DNA of 64,000 bases from Citrobacter enshiensis (GCF_029338175.1 NZ_CP119862.1:3814839-3878838); one strand, 5' to 3'. Numbered from the stretch's first letter, positions 17,927 through 27,198 are shown. A program made the numbers and translations. The notes: generated by a model from the sequence alone, not told the origin.

Positions 17927-19027
17927 TTACACTTGAACATCCCAGTTTTTAAAATAGAGCTTTAATTTTTCGACGGTGTGACGCCATTTCGGCGTTGTGG
18001 GCTTACACACTGTGTTTTGATTACCGAAGAATCCGACCTCGTTCACCGCCTCTTGCTCACTGCGGGTTTCCAGCCATTTAACGGGAACAAAATACTCGGA
18101 CTTTTCGGGGTCATCTGCGTTCCGGTGATAGAGATCGCTGTACTTAAGCACATCCATCGCCCGCTTTTCACCGTCGTCAGTGTTGATGGTGAAGCTACTG
18201 GCAGGCTCAACGGCGCTCTGCACAATCCCTACGCCGACGTAACCTGTTGCCGGAATTTTCACCCAGACGCGGTTGCCAGGCTGAAGCTGTTTTAACGTCT
18301 GACTGTACCAGCTTCCGCCACCTGCGCTGATAAACCCGTAGCGTCGCGCCTCTTCCCAGACGCGACTGTTTGAATCGCCAAACGAGACATAAAACTCACC
18401 GTTCCAGGGTTCCTTCGCATTGGCACTTGTAGCAGTGGCCTGTGCGGCATTGGTTTGCGTTTCGCTCGGATCAATAAGCCAGGCACGGCTTAAGAACTGT
18501 TCGTCACCGTGCTGGAACACTTTAAAGAACAGAACGTTAATCGAGATGCCGTTCTTACTCAGATAGTCGACGATGCGTTCGGTGGAGGGATCCAGCTCCG
18601 CTGCGACAATAATGATTTGATGTGACTTGTTGATGGAATCATCTTCCAGCTCGGCGTTGAAGCGTTGTCTGAATGCGTCACCCAAGTTTCCACCACCGGA
18701 AAATCTATCGTAAATCTGCGACAGACGCTCGGCACTTAAATCATCCACCCAGGAGGCGTAATCCAGCGCCTGAGCAACCACTTCACGCGGCGTGCGGTCG
18801 CGTTTCAGTTCTATCAGAATCAGAGAGGCATCCGGCGCAATCGCCAGCAGATCGATTCGCCCTTTATCGAGCGTATTTTCCTGATGCCCAATAATCATCC
18901 ACTGGTCAGAGAGAATAGTGGGGTCGTTTAAAATCATCTTCTCCAACAGTTGCTCGCTGGCGAGTTTGCTGATGGTTAGCGGCTGGGGATTCTCCCCTAT
19001 CCGCCAGATTGCATGATGAACCGGCAT
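17927..19027 (-). CDS. NucS/DUF91-like PD-(D/E)XK nuclease linked to type I R-M
   Basis: A 366-residue protein. The N-terminal 180 residues carry a PD-(D/E)XK nuclease core: GRIDLLAIAPD with D59, LILIELKRDR with E73 and K75, and AQALDYASW downstream, as in the DUF91/NucS (RecB-like) group. The C-terminal half (GNRVWVKIPATGYVGVGIVQ, residues about 250-300) is a beta-rich region reminiscent of PUA/EVE-type modules that read modified bases; this second assignment is tentative. The gene starts 10 bases after hsdS and ends at a terminator, so it belongs to the hsd transcript. Possible roles are an accessory nuclease sensing modified or damaged DNA, or a partner of the downstream ATPase/helicase pair. 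Confidence 0.75.
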   Translation of the reverse strand: MPVHHAIWRIGENPQPLTISKLASEQLLEKMILNDPTILSDQWMIIGHQENTLDKGRIDLLAIAPDASLILIELKRDRTPREVVAQALDYASWVDDLSAERLSQIYDRFSGGGNLGDAFRQRFNAELEDDSINKSHQIIIVAAELDPSTERIVDYLSKNGISINVLFFKVFQHGDEQFLSRAWLIDPSETQTNAAQATATSANAKEPWNGEFYVSFGDSNSRVWEEARRYGFISAGGGSWYSQTLKQLQPGNRVWVKIPATGYVGVGIVQSAVEPASSFTINTDDGEKRAMDVLKYSDLYHRNADDPEKSEYFVPVKWLETRSEQEAVNEVGFFGNQNTVCKPTTPKWRHTVEKLKLYFKNWDVQV

Positions 19028-19037
19028 CGTCTGTTCC

Positions 19038-20807
19038 TTAGTTCAATGCTGCGTCAGTAAGGGCATCCGCCAGGTGGAGCTGGGTTTGTTGGGCAGATTG
19101 CAGGCGGGATTTGAGATGGCTGCAAATATCACTCAGTTGCACGACTTTAAGCAGTATTCTCTTCTGTTCAGCGAACGGAGGAATAGCTACAAGCATATTT
19201 TTCATTATTGTGCCATTAACGTTAGCTTGCCCACATTGCTGCTTAACATATGGATTTATTTGAGTAAGTCTAAAAAATGGTGCCTGCATATTCAAATTGA
19301 TAAATTCTGGCATGCTTCCATTTTTATCCGTGCGAATTCTAATTAAATAAGAGGCATAAGTGTAAGTATTATCCTTACCTAAGTAGATGCCAGCCTTTCC
19401 AACAAGCTCTGCACTGTTTGTTCGATTATATAAAATATCTCTATTTTCCAAATACAAATATGGTAATTCTTCAATATCAGAATCTATAACTTGCTGCCCA
19501 CCTAACTTTACCTCCCCGCTTTGAATATCACCCATTTTTAAAACGGGTACTCCTTGCGAAGATTTAGATGTTTTATGAGATATTCCATATTCGGTAGACA
19601 AACTACAATCACCGATACGACACCATTCCCACCCCTGTGGCAACTCAAACGGTTTTTCCTCATCACTCACTGGTGGTAACGATTTTTGTTTTTTGATTTT
19701 CCCTTCTTTCACCAGTTGCAATTTTTCCTGCTCAATACGTTTAAGCAGTTCAGAAGCCGGTTCGTCGTTAGCATCTTGCGGCACCAGTTTCCCCATCACC
19801 GCCAGCTGCAGAATGGTTTGCTTAAGCGTATCGATACTCGCTTCGGTGGTAAACAGGGTGTCGAAATGCTGACTGATTCGCGCCCAGTTTCCGGCGAGCT
19901 CTTTGGCATTTTGGCTGTCGGTCAGCGTCGCCAGCAGGGTTTCCACCAGTTGCTGATGGGCATCCAGACTGGTCAGAGATTGCTGTTCTAGTTGGTCGCA
20001 GAGGGACATTAACTCTTCAACTTTTGCTACTATTCTGGCTTGCATACACTCAGATGGAAGAGCAATAACAATATTGCCAATCACGCTCTGATTTATAGCA
20101 GGTACAGATGTTCCTGATTGATACTTCGCCATATCAATGGCGTTCAGGATTAAAAAAAACCACTCAATATTTATTCGTTCAAAAGGTCTTATCCCTAAGC
20201 AGTTATTATCAATGGCTGTTTTTTTGACAAGTATCCGTCTTTTATTTGTAGCAATAGCCCCACCAATTTTAGGAAATATTACCGTTCCGGGTTCGGAAAC
20301 ATTTATTTTCCGCTGAATAGCCGATTCCTCGGAGATAGTATTGTTTGTAGCTTTAATATATTTTTCATTTCCTTGAAGATTCATGTCACTAACTTTACAC
20401 ATCAGGATATCTTCAGAGGTAATGCCTTGAATAGAAGTTGGAAACCCTGAGCCTATAGCCCATGAACCCAACTCGATCAATCTTTGCCACTCCCACCCCT
20501 CCGGCAACTCAAACGGCTTTTCATCCTCGCTAATCTCAGGCAGCGGCTTCTGTTTTTTAATTTTACCCTGCTTCACCAGCTCCGCTTTCTCGGCAGCAAT
20601 ACGTTTCAATAACACAGACGCCGGTTCATCATTCGGGTCCTGCGGCAGCAGTTTGCCGCGTACCGCCAGTTCCAGAATCAGCTCGCGCAGTTTCTTAATG
20701 CCATAGAGGTCGATTTTACCGTTACTACCCCGCCCGGCCGTGGAGCGGGTTTGCAGCGCAGAGGACCAGATATCGATATGGTCGGTAATCAGCTTCTCAA
20801 CAGTCAT
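19038..20807 (-). CDS. hsdS: type I restriction-modification specificity subunit
   Basis: A 589-residue specificity subunit that gives the HsdRMS complex its bipartite DNA target. It consists of two target-recognition domains, each preceded by a near-identical conserved block: LLPQDPNDEPASVLLKRI near residue 55 and LVPQDANDEPASELLKRI near residue 345, each leading to ELPEGWEW or ELPQGWEW. The recognition domains lie at about 20040-20470 and 19130-19600. They are clearly more AT-rich than the conserved helices, the mosaic expected where recognition domains are swapped between strains. The start ATG overlaps the hsdM stop (ATGA). The target sequence cannot be predicted by reading. Confidence 0.95.
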   Translation of the reverse strand: MTVEKLITDHIDIWSSALQTRSTAGRGSNGKIDLYGIKKLRELILELAVRGKLLPQDPNDEPASVLLKRIAAEKAELVKQGKIKKQKPLPEISEDEKPFELPEGWEWQRLIELGSWAIGSGFPTSIQGITSEDILMCKVSDMNLQGNEKYIKATNNTISEESAIQRKINVSEPGTVIFPKIGGAIATNKRRILVKKTAIDNNCLGIRPFERINIEWFFLILNAIDMAKYQSGTSVPAINQSVIGNIVIALPSECMQARIVAKVEELMSLCDQLEQQSLTSLDAHQQLVETLLATLTDSQNAKELAGNWARISQHFDTLFTTEASIDTLKQTILQLAVMGKLVPQDANDEPASELLKRIEQEKLQLVKEGKIKKQKSLPPVSDEEKPFELPQGWEWCRIGDCSLSTEYGISHKTSKSSQGVPVLKMGDIQSGEVKLGGQQVIDSDIEELPYLYLENRDILYNRTNSAELVGKAGIYLGKDNTYTYASYLIRIRTDKNGSMPEFINLNMQAPFFRLTQINPYVKQQCGQANVNGTIMKNMLVAIPPFAEQKRILLKVVQLSDICSHLKSRLQSAQQTQLHLADALTDAALN

Positions 20808-22279
20808 CAGTTCGTCTCCTTGCTGCCCGCCAGAGCCGCACCAAGAATATCGCGTAACTGATTACGCAGCTCGCTGATTTCCATCTGCTGTGTCTGGTAC
20901 TGTGCCAGCAGCTCATCCGGATCGTGGCTGATGGTTTCGCCCTGATACGGGTTCTTGATATCAAGGTTGAAGTTGCGAGCGATGATGTCGTCGATGCTGA
21001 CTTTCCACGCCTGATTATTCTCTTCGCGGCTGGCAAAACCATCAGCTTCACAGCCCCACCAGTCGATTTCCGCCTGGAACTCTTCAAACTTCATCGGCTT
21101 GGTTTTACTGTAGTTCTTCACGCCGTCCGGGTACGGATGCTCGTAGAACCAGACGTCTTTGGTTGGCTGACCTTTGGTGAAGAACAGGATATTGGTTTTG
21201 ATGCCGGTGTACGGGTTAAACACGCCGTTCGGCAACCGCACGATGGTGTGCAGGTTGCACTCTTCGGTGAGCAGTTTTTTGATTTTAGTTTTTACGCCTT
21301 CGCCAAACAGCGTGCCGTCCGGTAACACCACCGCCGCACGGCCTTTGTCTGCCAGCACTTCGATAATCAGTTGCAGGAACAGATCGGCGGTTTCACGGGT
21401 CTGCATCTCTGCCGGGAAGTTTTTCTCAATGCCGTCTTCTTCTGTGCCGCCAAACGGTGGGTTGGTAACAATTACATCGACCTGCTCATCCCAGGAAGAG
21501 AGCGGTTTATTCAGCGTGTTGTCGTGACGGATTTGCACCGGCACTTCAATGCCGTGTAAAAGCATATTGGTCGTACACAGCAGGTGCGGAAGTTGCTTCT
21601 TCTCTACGCCATATATCTGCTGTTGTAGGGTTTTATGATCTTCAGTCGTTTTGACGTAATTGTCTTTCACATGGTCGAAGGCGCAAGCGAGGAAGCCGCC
21701 GGTGCCGCACGCCGGATCCATAATCGACTCGCCCAACTTCGGATCTATGCGGTTGACCATAAAACGCGTGACCGCACGCGGGGTATAAAACTCACCCGCA
21801 TTCCCGGCGCTTTGCAGGTCGCGCAGGATCTGTTCGTAGATATCGCCAAACAGATGGCGTTCCTGGCTGCTGCTGAAGTCGATTTCGTTGAGCTTGTTGA
21901 TCACCTGACGCAGCAGCGTGCCGTTTTTCATGTAGTTGTAGGCATCGCTGAACGCCTGTTTGACCACAAAGCCACGCGGGTTCTTATCGATCGGCGCGGT
22001 GAGGTTTTTCAGGGTCGGGAACAGGTCGTCGTTCACAAATTCCAGCAACGCATCACCGGTGATGCCTTCGCTGTTCGCCGCCCAGTTACGCCATAAATAG
22101 CGCTGGGGGATCGGGAACTGGTAGTCATCCTGCTCCAGTTCCAGCTCTTCTTCCTGGGTATCAAAAATCTTCAAAAACAGCAGCCATGAAAGCTGCCCCA
22201 GACGCTGGGCATCGCCGTCCACACCAGCGTCTTTACGCATAATGTCCTGAAGGGATTTAATGACTGAGCTAATCGACAT
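20807..22279 (-). CDS. hsdM: type I DNA adenine-N6 methyltransferase subunit
   Basis: A 490-residue modification subunit. The N-terminal helical HsdM domain (DAQRLGQLSWLLFLKIFD) is followed by an N6_Mtase domain with GEFYTPRAV, the SAM-binding DPACGTGGFL near residue 190 and the catalytic NPPFGG beginning at N273. It methylates adenine at the HsdS target and is also needed for restriction. The gene lies 72 bases after hsdR and overlaps hsdS by four bases. Gene order R-M-S-nuclease on one transcript. All motifs are intact. Confidence 0.96.
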   Translation of the reverse strand: MSISSVIKSLQDIMRKDAGVDGDAQRLGQLSWLLFLKIFDTQEEELELEQDDYQFPIPQRYLWRNWAANSEGITGDALLEFVNDDLFPTLKNLTAPIDKNPRGFVVKQAFSDAYNYMKNGTLLRQVINKLNEIDFSSSQERHLFGDIYEQILRDLQSAGNAGEFYTPRAVTRFMVNRIDPKLGESIMDPACGTGGFLACAFDHVKDNYVKTTEDHKTLQQQIYGVEKKQLPHLLCTTNMLLHGIEVPVQIRHDNTLNKPLSSWDEQVDVIVTNPPFGGTEEDGIEKNFPAEMQTRETADLFLQLIIEVLADKGRAAVVLPDGTLFGEGVKTKIKKLLTEECNLHTIVRLPNGVFNPYTGIKTNILFFTKGQPTKDVWFYEHPYPDGVKNYSKTKPMKFEEFQAEIDWWGCEADGFASREENNQAWKVSIDDIIARNFNLDIKNPYQGETISHDPDELLAQYQTQQMEISELRNQLRDILGAALAGSKETN

Positions 22280-22351
22280 GTTTTCTTTCCATACTTAAAA
22301 AAGGATGCCACCGGTCGCAGACGCGGCCAGTGGCAATATATTTATAGGTTA

Positions 22352-24835
22352 TCAGGCTGAGCGTGGCGGTAACTGGTAGATTTCATTTTCCAGTTCATTG
22401 ATGGCTTGCTCATACGCCTTTTTGTCACCAAAGCGGGTTTTGATGATTTCTATCGGACGACCCAGCGTATCGAACGGCTTCAGTTTGAGTACCTGAACAT
22501 CCTCAATTTCCTGCACGCCTTCATCGGCGTATTTATCCAACAACGTGTTAAGCACCTGCTGTGCTGGCTCGGCGTATTTGGTGAAGTAATTACGCTTACG
22601 CACATTGGCCACGCGTTCCTGACGGGTTAACGGCGGCTGACCGTACACCACATGACAGAGCAAATCAAACGGGTCGAGATCTTTACCCACCTCTTCGGCC
22701 AGCACGTCCCACAGAATCCCCAGTTGCTCCAGTTCTTCGATGATGACCTGTTTGCGTGGTGCATCCTGCCATTTGCGCACGAAGCTATCCAGTGAAGCGT
22801 ATTCGCTGTCTTTGAGCATCGTTTTACGGGTGTAATCCTGGAAGGATTCGGTCACCAGTTTGCCATCAGAATCGTAATACTGAACGCGCTTAGCCAGCAC
22901 TTTTACATCCACGCCATTCACATAGAATTTGCGGACTTTGTTTTCATCATCGTCATGGAACTCACCGTTGCCCGCTTGCTTATCACGATTGACCTGATAG
23001 TCAGCGACGTCTTCTCGCGCTTCACTGGCATCATTATCGTCGTCATCCGCGTTATTTTCCGCATCCAGTTGTTCATTGAAGTCTGAATCTTTGTCAGAAA
23101 TATCACCGGGTTTTACCACCAGCACTTTTTCTGGCAGGCCATCAAAGCGTGGGTCGGCAAACAGTTCAGTCGCTTTTTTGAAATCGAGAATAGTGAACCA
23201 CAGCTTGCCGTGTTTTTCGTTGATACGCGTGCCGCGCCCGATGATCTGTTTAAACTTGGTCATCGACTGAATGTTTTGATCCAGTACCACCAGCTTACAG
23301 GTCTGCGCATCAACGCCGGTGGTCATCAACTCTGACGTTGTCGCGATAACCGGGTAGGCTTTTTTAGGATTGATAAAGTTATCCAGTTGCGCCTTGCCGA
23401 TATCATCGTCGCCGGTGATTTTCATCACGTACTTTTCGTTCTTCAACACCTGCTCGGGGTTGAGCACCACCAGCGCATGGCGCATTCGATCGGCGTGATC
23501 GATGTCGTTGCAGAAAACGATGGTTTTATCCATCGGGTTGGTACGTTTCAGGTAATCGGTGATGGTCTGCGCCACCAGCATGGTGCGCTCATCAATCACC
23601 AGCGTGCGATCAAAATCTTTCAGGTTGTAAATACGGTCCTCAATCTCTTCACCGTATTTATCCAGTTGACCTTTGACAGGCCGCCAGCCCTGGACGTCAA
23701 CGTCGATATCAACGCGCACGACTTTGTAAGGGGCGAGGAAACCGTCTTCAATGCCCTCTTTCAGTGAATAGGTGTAAACCGGCTCACCGAAGTAATCGAT
23801 ATTGGAGACGTCTTCCGTTTCTTTTGGCGTTGCCGTCAGACCGATCTGAGTGGCGCTACCGAAATACTCCAGAATCTCTCGCCAGGCAGAATCTTCAGAC
23901 GCGCTGCCGCGGTGGCATTCGTCAATCACAATCAGGTCAAAGAAATCCGGGGCCACCTGCTTATACGCTTTTTGATGCTCTTCCGGTCCGGTAATCGCCT
24001 GGTACAACGCCAGATGCACCTCATAGGCCGGATCGATGGTACGCCCGGTGACTTTAGTCATCGCCGTACCGAAAGGTTGAAAATCGTTATTTTTAGTTTG
24101 ATCGACCAGAATATTGCGGTCCGCGAGGAAGAGGATGCGTTTTTTGTTTTTGGCTTTCCACAGCCGCCAGATTATCTGGAATGCGGTATACGTTTTGCCC
24201 GTACCCGTGGCCATGACCAGCAGAATACGGTTCTTACCTGCCGATACGGCATCCACCGTTCGGTTAATCGCCTGCATCTGATAGTAACGGGGAGCTTTCC
24301 CGCTACCGTCGTCAAAATAGTCCTGACTGATAACGGGCAACTGCTCCTGAGTGAACCCTTTCCAGACACAGTATTTTTGCCAGAGTTGTTCAGGTGTTGG
24401 GAAGTCGCTGAGGGCAATTTCGGATTCGAGCTGCTGTGGATTGGTTTTATCGTGGAAGATAAACCCATCACCGTTGGAGGCAAATACAAAGGGAACATCG
24501 AGCAGGCTAGCGTAGTCCAGTCCCTGCTGCATCCCTTTACTGATGGCGTGCTTGTTAGCCTTGGCTTCGATAACTGCCAATGGCAAGTTAGGCTTGTGAT
24601 ACAGAACGATATCGGCAGACTTAACTTTGATACGTGAGGCCAATTTTCCGCGAACCACAATCTTACCATCTCGCAGTTTCACTTCCTGACGAATCTGCGC
24701 CAAATCATCCCAGCCAGCATCCTTAACCGCAGGCAGGATAAATTTGCTGATGATATCCGTTTCAGTCAGATGCGTTTTGTTTATGCCAGCCATAGCAACT
24801 ATCTCACGAAAAAGAGGAAGCATGAATTTTGACAT
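22352..24835 (-). CDS. hsdR: type I restriction endonuclease subunit (EcoEI-type)
   Basis: An 827-residue motor and nuclease subunit. A PD-(D/E)XK site is visible near the N-terminus (D75 in [11 protein letters not shown]90 and K92 in AVIEAKA). The SF2 translocase follows: Walker [14 protein letters not shown] with K214, DECH at 305-308, GLTATP and the motif VI region [13 protein letters not shown]. An unusually acidic run ([16 protein letters not shown]) covers residues about 590-620, before the EcoEI_R_C-type C-terminal part. Two starts are possible: the ATG at 24835, or the ATG at 24793 giving [13 protein letters not shown]; neither has a strong ribosome site. First gene of the hsd operon. 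Confidence 0.94.
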   Translation of the reverse strand: MSKFMLPLFREIVAMAGINKTHLTETDIISKFILPAVKDAGWDDLAQIRQEVKLRDGKIVVRGKLASRIKVKSADIVLYHKPNLPLAVIEAKANKHAISKGMQQGLDYASLLDVPFVFASNGDGFIFHDKTNPQQLESEIALSDFPTPEQLWQKYCVWKGFTQEQLPVISQDYFDDGSGKAPRYYQMQAINRTVDAVSAGKNRILLVMATGTGKTYTAFQIIWRLWKAKNKKRILFLADRNILVDQTKNNDFQPFGTAMTKVTGRTIDPAYEVHLALYQAITGPEEHQKAYKQVAPDFFDLIVIDECHRGSASEDSAWREILEYFGSATQIGLTATPKETEDVSNIDYFGEPVYTYSLKEGIEDGFLAPYKVVRVDIDVDVQGWRPVKGQLDKYGEEIEDRIYNLKDFDRTLVIDERTMLVAQTITDYLKRTNPMDKTIVFCNDIDHADRMRHALVVLNPEQVLKNEKYVMKITGDDDIGKAQLDNFINPKKAYPVIATTSELMTTGVDAQTCKLVVLDQNIQSMTKFKQIIGRGTRINEKHGKLWFTILDFKKATELFADPRFDGLPEKVLVVKPGDISDKDSDFNEQLDAENNADDDDNDASEAREDVADYQVNRDKQAGNGEFHDDDENKVRKFYVNGVDVKVLAKRVQYYDSDGKLVTESFQDYTRKTMLKDSEYASLDSFVRKWQDAPRKQVIIEELEQLGILWDVLAEEVGKDLDPFDLLCHVVYGQPPLTRQERVANVRKRNYFTKYAEPAQQVLNTLLDKYADEGVQEIEDVQVLKLKPFDTLGRPIEIIKTRFGDKKAYEQAINELENEIYQLPPRSA

Positions 24836-25014
24836 ATAACCCAGCGCTACGTCTTGGCTTAAAAGATGGTTTTAAATATTCACTAAAGAAATTAAAAGCC
24901 TCTTCAACGTTGTACGGCATGAAATAGAACATCGAGGGTCAGACAGCAGGGGGAACCCTTTTCTTATGGGAAGCTTACCCCCTTTATGGTCAGTAATACC
25001 GCATACCTGGCTTA

Positions 25015-25356
25015 CTAAACACCAGCGACGAGAGGCCCGGGTTTGCTCAGGTCCTGCTCTTCCGGAAACGACATCAGTTGATTTACTTCCTGCATCAGCT
25101 TCGCACCCTTGTTGTTCATCGGTTCCTCGACGCCCGGTTCCTCTGGCGGAAACAGGTACTTCTCCCGCGTCATCTGCCACGCGTCCTCAGTCGAATAGCC
25201 CTGGTCCTCCAGTTCGCACATCTCGAGGTGCGTTTGCTCTGCTGCCTGTTGCAATGCTTCACCCAGCTTGTGGAGCTTCACGAGTGCCTTGTACCGCTTC
25301 GGTGTGAACTCCTTCCAGTGTTGCTTAGCTTCGCTCTTCCAACTGTTCAGGTTCAT
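25015..25356 (-). CDS. small phage-type protein of unknown function
   Basis: A 113-residue hydrophilic protein beginning MNLNSWKSEAKQHW, with AWQMTREKYLFPPEEPG near residue 70. I recognise this pattern from small conserved proteins of tailed phages and prophages, whose function I do not know. The ATG at 25356 has AAGGGA six bases upstream and is preferred over the in-frame start at 25389, which would overlap the upstream lipoprotein gene. It is probably a leftover of prophage DNA in the island. It lies 180 bases upstream of hsdR on the same strand but with no sign of coupling. Confidence 0.75.
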   Translation of the reverse strand: MNLNSWKSEAKQHWKEFTPKRYKALVKLHKLGEALQQAAEQTHLEMCELEDQGYSTEDAWQMTREKYLFPPEEPGVEEPMNNKGAKLMQEVNQLMSFPEEQDLSKPGPLVAGV

Positions 25357-25375
25357 CAAATATCCCTTCATTAAC

Positions 25376-25720
25376 TTACTGTTTTTCAATTACAACTTTG
25401 GGTTCCGTACTATAAGTAGGACGATGTAATTCGGAGTCACCATGCTGTAGGCAGCGGAACGTTATATCTATATTGTCACCGGGAAGCGAGCTACGGCCAC
25501 CAGTTCCAATATTGGTCACCATCAGCTCTTTTCTTTGAGACCGGCAGTATTCAGATGCCTCCGTAAGCGCTGTTTTCCTGGCTCCAGCTTCACCTCTCAC
25601 AGGTGCTGCGTGTACTGATAAGGAGTACGTATCAGGTCCAAGTGGTAGCACCCCACTCGACTGAATACAGCCTGCCAGCATCGTAGTTGATAAAATCATT
25701 AAGCAACTATATCGATTCAT
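25376..25720 (-). CDS. small lipoprotein, phage/island type
   Basis: A 114-residue protein with a short signal peptide and a clear lipobox L15-A-G-C18, so it should be lipid-anchored. The following SGVLPLGPDTYSL stretch and a lone mid-protein cysteine pattern (EYCRSQRKE, FRCLQHG) are seen in small lipoproteins of enterobacterial genomic islands. No function is known to me. It ends 19 bases before the phage-type gene at 25356 and may share its transcript. Confidence 0.75.
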   Translation of the reverse strand: MNRYSCLMILSTTMLAGCIQSSGVLPLGPDTYSLSVHAAPVRGEAGARKTALTEASEYCRSQRKELMVTNIGTGGRSSLPGDNIDITFRCLQHGDSELHRPTYSTEPKVVIEKQ

Positions 25721-25899
25721 TTTTCCATTTCCTTATGTCATTTCGGTAGGGGTACTTCTCGCATATATCGCCAGCAAATAAACCCGACTTGATCAGGTGA
25801 AATGTGCGTTATTTAAGCAAAAACATTAGCGATCCTTAGCGAGTTGCGTATTTTTCGACCAAATCACATTTCCCTTTGCAAACATCATCAGACGCAGAG

Positions 25900-26244
25900 T
25901 TAGAGAATATGGATCAGCGAAATAACGTATCCTGATAGTGATGCAACAATGCCAATCAAATGGCCTGCAAACAGTATGATTGGATGAAAGAAAAGGAAAC
26001 GTCGGGTTTGTATAGCAAACCAGAGGCCTGTTAGTACCCCCAGTAATACTCCCCACCAGGGAGTCGCTCCCAAAAAGATTTCGTACAAGGGAAACAACCA
26101 GGTCCCGACTGCGGCGGGAAAATAAACAACCATGAGAAACAAATGCATTCCAGGGCCATATTGCCCCGATTCATCCACAGAAAGGCACTGTGATATGGAG
26201 GCCGCTGACCACCATAAAACCATGATGAGAACAAACTGCCACAT
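25900..26244 (-). CDS. small inner-membrane protein, unknown
   Basis: A 114-residue very hydrophobic protein with about four membrane segments (residues 1-20, 33-53, 60-80, 88-110) joined by short loops such as FLGATPWWG. GGGAT precedes the ATG by seven bases. I do not recognise a family. It is transcribed away from the XRE regulator, and the two 18-bp operators at 26368-26429 lie between the two genes, so it may be under the same control. Confidence 0.6.
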   Translation of the reverse strand: MWQFVLIMVLWWSAASISQCLSVDESGQYGPGMHLFLMVVYFPAAVGTWLFPLYEIFLGATPWWGVLLGVLTGLWFAIQTRRFLFFHPIILFAGHLIGIVASLSGYVISLIHIL

Positions 26245-26367
26245 AGATCATCCCTGAAACTTTAACGTTTAAATCCTGCCCTCCAGTCAGTTCAGTGACT
26301 CGATAAGGCTCCCTTTTCTTCAAACCAGACCAGTCCCGCTAAGTCACTTATCATCAACAAAACAAAA

Positions 26368-26385
26368 TTCCAACTATAGTTGGAA
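26368..26385. promoter_or_regulatory. operator O1 for the XRE regulator (perfect 18-bp palindrome)
   Basis: TTCCAACTATAGTTGGAA is a perfect inverted repeat, 60 bases before the start of the XRE gene. A related palindrome lies 44 bases downstream. Their pairing and position in a divergent intergenic region are typical of operators bound by the small regulator itself. Confidence 0.75.
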
Positions 26386-26411
26386 GACAAAATAGCACCA
26401 AACAGTGAGAT

Positions 26412-26429
26412 TTCCAACAATTGTTAGAA
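26412..26429. promoter_or_regulatory. operator O2 for the XRE regulator
   Basis: TTCCAACAATTGTTAGAA matches O1 in its outer half-sites with one mismatch in the dyad. It ends 16 bases before the XRE start and just before its ribosome site. It would block the gene's own promoter when filled, a common negative-feedback layout. Confidence 0.7.
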
Positions 26430-26445
26430 TTAACTGGAGAGATCA

Positions 26446-26739
26446 TTGGACTTAGAAATTACGTTCGGAAAGGTGCTGCGCCAACTTCGTAAAAAGGCGG
26501 GCCTGACACAAGAGCAACTGGGTTTTGAGGCGGGTCTGGAGCGCAATTACATCAGCATGCTTGAACTCGGCCAGCGTCATCCATCCCTGGCAACTATTTT
26601 CAAACTCTCTCCCCCACTGAATGTTACGCCTTCACATATTGTTGCTCTTATGGAAACAACAATCTCTTCAGAAAGCGCAGACCTGACGACCGACCCAGAG
26701 ACTGAAAGAGCTATCTCAAAGCCTAAATCACTAAGCTAA
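26446..26739 (+). CDS. XRE-family transcriptional regulator, probably autoregulated
   Basis: A 97-residue protein with a Cro/C1-type HTH over residues 7-65 (LRQLRKKAGLTQEQLGFEAG, NYISMLELGQRHPSLATIF). It resembles the controller-protein group seen beside restriction systems and phage repressors. The likely start is TTG 26446, with GGAG (26435-26438) seven bases upstream; there is no ATG nearby. A TTG start would keep its level low. The palindromes upstream suggest autoregulation. Whether it controls the hsd operon, more than 1.5 kb away and on the other strand, cannot be told. Confidence 0.85.
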   Translation: MDLEITFGKVLRQLRKKAGLTQEQLGFEAGLERNYISMLELGQRHPSLATIFKLSPPLNVTPSHIVALMETTISSESADLTTDPETERAISKPKSLS

Positions 26740-27198
26740 TGCGGTACTATTACGATAGTGACGATTCGTCGTTTTGTAATGGATACAAACGCCTTAAGCA
26801 GAGACAGAAATGACATACACCCTGTCGCTCCTGTAAGAACAAACTGCCGACGAGGAGCTCCTGTAATAGCAAGAGCTTAAAAAGTCACCCTTTTATAACG
26901 CTCTAAATGCGATCTGCCTCAATAGAAGATGGGGGAGAAGTCAGCTAATCTCCGGGTAGGTAGCATACATGAAGAGCAGACCGCCTGATGGAACAGATGT
27001 CTGCTGTGAGCGAGAAGCAGAAGTACGAAATTGTTCTCACTACCGAGGGTTTATTACTAACATTGCTGTATTGGCAATCCCCCCCATTTTTAACGGAGGT
27101 GATAAGTAGAATCAGGTCATGCGTTGAAAATTCAGATGAAAATACCAATAAAAAAAGAGCTGTTGTTGTGTTAAGAAAAGCTCCGGTATTTACCTAAT
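26740..27198. other. gene-poor stretch after the XRE gene
   Basis: No supported gene. A 69-codon forward frame (26988-27197, MEQMSAVSEKQKYEIVLTTE) has no ribosome site and no recognisable family. It ends head-on two bases before the WD40 gene stop. I see no clear terminator or repeat. Confidence 0.4.

Noticed and set aside
7566..24835. Assignment of the block to BREX, DISARM or Druantia
   Set aside because: No PglX/PglZ/BrxC, no DUF1998 or PLD partner, and no DruE-type giant helicase; the methylase is a plain HsdM with HsdS.
25078..25374. 98-codon forward frame opposite the phage-type gene
   Set aside because: The reverse gene has a good ribosome site and recognisable sequence; the forward frame has neither.
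26988..27197. 69-codon forward frame in the gap before the WD40 gene
   Set aside because: No ribosome site, no family resemblance and placement against a convergent gene; not strong enough to call.
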